Shown here piece after piece: positions 60,332 to 64,000 of a stretch of DNA of 64,000 nucleotides; position 1 is the first letter of the stretch; each line of letters opens with the position of its first letter. Made by a program: the position numbers and the translations under genes. The notes beneath the pieces are model-generated. The model did not search any database. It was given only the letters and a program-made list of their open reading frames with translations, and had not been told where the DNA came from. Source of the DNA: Rhizobium mesoamericanum STM3625 (GTDB lineage: Bacteria; Pseudomonadota; Alphaproteobacteria; Rhizobiales; Rhizobiaceae). The stretch spans positions 2,044,647-2,108,646 of the forward strand of contig NZ_HF536772.1 in assembly GCF_000312665.1 (NCBI RefSeq). The letters run 5' to 3'.

Positions 60332-60790
60332 TTATGCACGGTCTTCGCGGGGAGCGCGGTCCGGACGCGGGCCGCGCTGGAAGTCGCCGTCACGACGCGG
60401 CGGACGGTCACCAAATTCGCGACGCGGGCCACGGTCGGCGCCATCACGCGGGCCGCGGTCGTCGCGGTCGCGCTTCTGCATCATGGCAGACGGGCCTTCT
60501 TCGTGCTTTTCAACGGCGATCGTCATGTAACGCAGGACGTCTTCGCTGATGCGCATCTGGCGTTCCATTTCCTGGACGGCAGCTGCCGGTGCATCGATGT
60601 CCACGAGGACGTAGTGAGCCTTGCGGTTCTTCTTGATGCGGTAGGTGAGGGACTTGAGGCCCCAGTTCTCGATGCGCCCGACCTTGCCGCCGTTAGCTTC
60701 GATCACGCCCTTGTACTGTTCTACGAGGGCATCGACCTGCTGAGCGGAAATATCCTGTCGGGCAAGGAATACATGTTCATAAAGAGCCAT
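60332..60790 (-). CDS. rpsF: 30S ribosomal protein S6
   Basis: A 152-residue ribosomal protein. The N-terminal S6 domain, about 95 residues ([28 protein letters not shown]), is followed by an unusually long R/D/G/P-rich tail (about 105-152) with repeated G-P-R and D-R units, probably disordered. The start at 60790 drops a 10-residue extension. A strong promoter lies about 220 nt upstream (61010-61038). It is the first gene of rpsF-rpsR-DUF2232-rplI. Confidence 0.96.
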   Translation of the reverse strand: MALYEHVFLARQDISAQQVDALVEQYKGVIEANGGKVGRIENWGLKSLTYRIKKNRKAHYVLVDIDAPAAAVQEMERQMRISEDVLRYMTIAVEKHEEGPSAMMQKRDRDDRGPRDGADRGPRREFGDRPPRRDGDFQRGPRPDRAPREDRA

Positions 60791-61009
60791 GACAGCTTTG
60801 CCTTTCTTGCGTTTATTCAACCCGATATTCGGCGGCTAAGCCTCAACGACTGCTCCTGAATGGGCGGACCCAGGCAAGAAAAGCGTTTCCGAGACGGTCG
60901 AGAGCGGAGACACGGGAGGCTGGAACGCTTCCGTTCCGAACGATTTCCAGTGGGAAACCGGCCCTCCGTTCAGCCACCAGCCAGAAGACCGGGTTTGCGA
61001 ACAGGGCGG

Positions 61010-61038
61010 CTTATACGGATTTTTGGCGAAAACGCAAG
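61010..61038 (-). promoter_or_regulatory. Promoter of the rpsF operon
   Basis: On the minus strand CTTGCG (61038-61033) and TATAAG (61015-61010) are separated by 17 nt. This is a near-ideal rhizobial sigma-70 layout, giving a leader of about 210 nt that could hold autoregulatory structure. Confidence 0.6.
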
Positions 61039-61044
61039 GGACAG

Positions 61045-62820
61045 TCAGCAATGTTCTCGCTGCGAGTTCAACGAGGGTAGCCCGGCCTTGCGCAGCCCGT
61101 CTACGAAATGGTCGTAGTGGTCACGCATGACATAAGGCGTCAGCATCCGCCAGTAGTGCTCGAGATCGGCAGGCACATTCGCAAGAATTTCGGGGATCAG
61201 GCGCTGTGCCTCCTCGTGCCGCTGCAGTTGCCCCAGGCTCGCAAGAAGAACGACGCGATTGAAATAGGCGCGGCGCAGGGAAAGCCCGCGTTCGGAATAG
61301 TGAATCGCTTCCTCGTAGTTGCCGAGATGGTAGTTCGACAGCGCCAGCCGGTCGAGGATGAGGTAGGCTAGGGGATCATGCGGGCTGAGCCGGAGGGCCA
61401 TATGGAGTGGATCGCAAGCTGCCGGGAAATGGCCGGTGAAGATTCTGGCCCACCCAAGTCCCATATGCGCCAGGGCGAAATTGGGATTGAGATCGATCGC
61501 CTGCTGCGCCTCTTCGACGGCCGCCTGGGCGTTGTGAGCGACGAAGTGGCCAAGACACATGGCGTAGTGGGAATAGGGATCGCGCGGATCGAGCGCCACC
61601 GCGCGCTCTGCCTCCGCCCGTAGTTCCGTGCTGTCCCTGTCGACATCGTCGCTGAAGCCGTGGAAACAGCGCGCGTAGAGCGAGCGAGCCAGCATCATGT
61701 GAGCGCGTGCGAATTCGGGATCGAGCTCGATGGCTCGGCGATGCCATGCTATGGATTCGATGAAATGCTCGGCGGTATCCTGCGCATTGTGCAGCCAAGT
61801 GCCGCGCATATGGCTTTCATAGGCATCAAGATTGTCGGTCGTTCTGAGCAATGCCCGGCGGCTCTCGCCTATCAGGATTTCCGGCTCGATGGCGCCCACG
61901 ACGTTTTGGGTAAGCTCGTCCTGGATGACAAAGATGTCGGCGATCTCGCGGTCGTAGCGCTGTGCCCAGAGGTGAACGCCGCTCTCCGCTTCGATCAGCT
62001 GCCCCGTTACGCGGACCCGCGTTCCGGACCTACGCACACTACCCTCAACGAGATAGCGGACACCGAGATCGCGTCCAATCTGCTTCACGTCGACAGCCCG
62101 CCCCTTATAGGCGAAGGAAGAATTCTGGGCGATGACGAAAAACCAGCGGTACAGCGAAAGCGCGGTGATGATGTCTTCGGTCAAGCCATCGGCGAAAAAC
62201 TCCTGCTCGGGGTCATCCGACATGTTGACGAAGGGCAATACCGCAATCGATGGTTTGTCAGGCAGTCTGAGCGGCCCCCCAAGCGCGCCACCCTCGACAG
62301 GGTCCTCGCCGGTCCAATCGACCTTATGCACAGGCACCGGGCGCGGAATGTTCTTCAGCGTACGGTCGCCCATCGGCACGAGAGGGAAGTCCAGCTTCCC
62401 TTCGATCTGCTCGCGCAAGGCGCCGGAGATGCAGATGCCCGAAGGCAGCGCCACCTCCTGAAGTCGGGCGGCGACATTCACCCCGTCGCCGAGCAGGTTG
62501 TCTCCGGAAACCACGACGTCCCCGAGATTGAGCCCGAGGCGGAACTCCATTCGGCGATCCACAGGCAAATCGGCGTTTCGACGATTGAGCGCGCGCTGGA
62601 TGGCGACCGCTGCGCGAACGCCTTGCACTGCGCTGTGGAATTCCGCCACCACGCTGTCTCCGGAGCTGCCGAAAATCCGCCCGCCGTGCTCGCAAACGAG
62701 GTCACCAATCGTTGTGCTGTAGACGCTCAGTGTCGCAAGCGCATCCTCCTCGTTGGCTGCAACAAGGCGGCTGTAACCGGCCACGTCGCCGGCAAGTATG
62801 ACTGCGAGCTTCCGTTCCAC
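61045..62820 (-). CDS. Class III adenylate/guanylate cyclase with TolB-like and TPR domains
   Basis: A 591-residue protein. The N-terminal class III cyclase domain (about 1-165) keeps the two metal-binding aspartates, in L-A-G-D-V-A-G-Y-S-R-L and S-S-G-D-S-V-V-A-E-F, plus G-D-G-V-N-V-A-A-R with the transition-state Asn and Arg. Activity is therefore plausible. A TolB-like region (I-A-V-L-P-F-V-N-M-S) follows at about 210-320, and TPR-like repeats to the end. The GTG at 62820 is chosen because GGGGAG lies 8 nt before it and the protein then opens V-E-R-K-L-A-V-I-L-A. A decayed relative lies at 28685-29020. The signal sensed is unknown. Confidence 0.88.
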   Translation of the reverse strand: MERKLAVILAGDVAGYSRLVAANEEDALATLSVYSTTIGDLVCEHGGRIFGSSGDSVVAEFHSAVQGVRAAVAIQRALNRRNADLPVDRRMEFRLGLNLGDVVVSGDNLLGDGVNVAARLQEVALPSGICISGALREQIEGKLDFPLVPMGDRTLKNIPRPVPVHKVDWTGEDPVEGGALGGPLRLPDKPSIAVLPFVNMSDDPEQEFFADGLTEDIITALSLYRWFFVIAQNSSFAYKGRAVDVKQIGRDLGVRYLVEGSVRRSGTRVRVTGQLIEAESGVHLWAQRYDREIADIFVIQDELTQNVVGAIEPEILIGESRRALLRTTDNLDAYESHMRGTWLHNAQDTAEHFIESIAWHRRAIELDPEFARAHMMLARSLYARCFHGFSDDVDRDSTELRAEAERAVALDPRDPYSHYAMCLGHFVAHNAQAAVEEAQQAIDLNPNFALAHMGLGWARIFTGHFPAACDPLHMALRLSPHDPLAYLILDRLALSNYHLGNYEEAIHYSERGLSLRRAYFNRVVLLASLGQLQRHEEAQRLIPEILANVPADLEHYWRMLTPYVMRDHYDHFVDGLRKAGLPSLNSQREHC

Positions 62821-63021
62821 GGAATGAGCTCCCCGGGGCCCTACACAGAGCCCTGTAAACCTAGCTGAATTGCGCAGGACGGAGAAGCGGAAATTGCCGC
62901 GCGGGCAAAGTTCTCGAAACTTGTCGTTGTGGCCCCTTGCGTAGGCGGCCCCCGATGCAATGGGTTTCACGGCAGTGATCTGGCCCTCGACGGCCAGATC
63001 GTGATGCACCGTCCGGTTGCC

Positions 63022-64000
63022 TTAGATCGGCATCGGGTACTGGCGATGGACCGCCTCGATTTCCGCTAGAACGTCGTGCGACAGCTTGAGATGGACGGAG
63101 CTCAGGTCCGTCTCGAGCTGTTTCATCGTCGTCGCGCCGATGATCACCGATGCCATGAAGCGGCGGTGCAGGCAGAAGGCGAGCGCCATCGCAGCAGGAT
63201 CGAGTCCGTGCCGTGCGGCGATGTCGAGATAAGCCTTCGTCGGTGCTTCCTGCAAAGGCTGCAGCCGACCGCCGAGATCGCCATTGATCGCCCCACGAGA
63301 GCCTTCCGGCTTGGCGCCGTCGATATATTTGCCGCTCAGGATGCCGCCGGCGAGGGGGGAATAGGCGAGCAAACCAACATCCTCTTGATGCGACAGCTCC
63401 GCCAGATCGAGATCGTAGTGGCGGTAGAGCAGATTATATTCGTTCTGGATCGTGGCGACGCGCGGCAGGCCGAGCTGTTCTGCGAGCGTCAGATACTTCT
63501 GGGTGCCCCAGGTCGTTTCGTTGGAAAGGCCGAAGGCGCGAACCTTGCCTTCTCTTACAAGGGCACCCATCGTTTCCAATATCTCGGTGATATTGGCGAT
63601 GGACTTGGCACGGTCCTGCTTGAAGGGGTCGTAGTGCCAAGCCTGACGGAAATGGAAATGTCCGCGGCTCGGCCAATGAATCTGGTAGAGGTCGACATAG
63701 TCGGTCCGCAGGCGCTTCAGGCTTGCCTCTATCGCGAGGCGAATATTCTTCGCATCGGCACCGTCACCGTTGCGGATGTACGAACGGCCGGGGCCTGCAA
63801 CCTTCGTGGCGAGCACGATATCCTTGCGCTTGCCCGTCTTCTGGAACCAGCTGCCAATGTAGTCTTCGGTCAGCCCCTGCGTTTCCGCCGAAACGGGCGT
63901 AGTCGGATAGAGCTCGGCCGTGTCGAAGAAGTTGACGCCTTTGTCGACGGAATAGTCCATCTGCTCGTGCGCTTCGATCTCGGTGTTTTGCGTGCCCCAG
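63022..64000 (-). CDS. Tas-type aldo/keto reductase (5' end outside the window)
   Basis: The frame is open to the window edge and continues upstream through W-G-T-Q-N-T-E-I-E-A-H-E-Q before the first internal Met, so the listed end is a truncation. The visible part has about 325 residues. Catalytic residues are in F-F-D-T-A-E-L-Y-P, L-A-T-K-V-A-G and Q-I-H-W-P. P-S-R-G-H-F and G-L-T-E-D-Y-I-G-S-W resemble E. coli Tas closely. The C-terminal K-L-S-H-D-V-L-A-E-I-E-A-V-H-R-Q-Y also matches. It is NADP(H)-dependent, with unknown substrate. Confidence 0.9.
   Translation of the reverse strand, partial: WGTQNTEIEAHEQMDYSVDKGVNFFDTAELYPTTPVSAETQGLTEDYIGSWFQKTGKRKDIVLATKVAGPGRSYIRNGDGADAKNIRLAIEASLKRLRTDYVDLYQIHWPSRGHFHFRQAWHYDPFKQDRAKSIANITEILETMGALVREGKVRAFGLSNETTWGTQKYLTLAEQLGLPRVATIQNEYNLLYRHYDLDLAELSHQEDVGLLAYSPLAGGILSGKYIDGAKPEGSRGAINGDLGGRLQPLQEAPTKAYLDIAARHGLDPAAMALAFCLHRRFMASVIIGATTMKQLETDLSSVHLKLSHDVLAEIEAVHRQYPMPI

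Overview
The window is ordinary chromosomal backbone of an alphaproteobacterium of the order Hyphomicrobiales (Rhizobiales), most likely Sinorhizobium/Ensifer or Rhizobium. This rests on protein families and gene order seen in the sequence: a Porin_2-type outer-membrane porin, the rpoZ - bifunctional relA/spoT - acpS - lepB - rnc - era - recO run, the psd-pssA pair, the dnaB / alr / radA / cvpA / purF block, rpsF-rpsR-DUF2232-rplI, a TIGR02301 protein, a RIME-like palindromic element and promoters of the CTTGAC-N17-CTATAT type. I see no prophage, integrase, transposase, CRISPR array, tRNA or rRNA. Species assignment is inference.

Layout. 1-10.3 kb: porin, alpha/beta hydrolase, lytic transglycosylase, dapA, smpB, NYN-domain protein, rpoZ, relA/spoT and a 49-residue DUF3563 protein. 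10.3-16.2 kb: co-directional DUF2062 - acpS - lepB - rnc - era, then a Crp/Fnr regulator, an orphan receiver and recO. 16.2-25.9 kb: aldo/keto reductase, MOSC protein, HD hydrolase, PAS-GGDEF-EAL protein, EF-hand protein, Cu/Zn SOD, and the coupled minus-strand cluster ygfZ - HD hydrolase - phosphatase - unknown protein. 25.9-31.1 kb: TIGR02301, Nudix, YnfA, SRAP, LysE, a decayed cyclase pseudogene, a 46-residue small protein and psd-pssA. 31-38 kb: RIME-like element, ATM1-type ABC exporter, large LysM envelope protein, LOG protein, RarD-type transporter and a PIMT-like methyltransferase.

38-43.7 kb (minus strand): cysS - gfa - gfa - gfa - pip - cimA. Four successive junctions overlap by 4 nt, behind a near-consensus promoter. 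The three tandem GFA paralogues share a C-terminal Q-H-P-D-H-D-T-x-x-W-P signature. 43.8-54.7 kb: GH25 lysozyme, SDR, purF, cvpA, radA, RhtB-type exporter, alr, an AraC regulator followed by azlCD, and dnaB. A near-identical 20-bp direct repeat sits in front of both araC and azlC. 55-58.3 kb: marR - MFS exporter - EmrA-type adaptor, with a palindromic operator candidate over a TATAAT hexamer. 58.3-64 kb: ribosomal-protein block, a class III cyclase/TolB/TPR protein and a Tas-type aldo/keto reductase cut by the window edge.

Most genes are housekeeping: lysine and alanine for the wall, stringent response, RNA and ribosome maturation, phosphatidylethanolamine synthesis, purines, replication and repair. 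No clearly new multi-gene system is visible. The best leads are the coupled GFA trio, the AraC/AzlCD repeat, two CtrA-type TTAA-N7-TTAA sites, a hairpin that buries a ribosome binding site, and a terminator-like hairpin in the relA leader.
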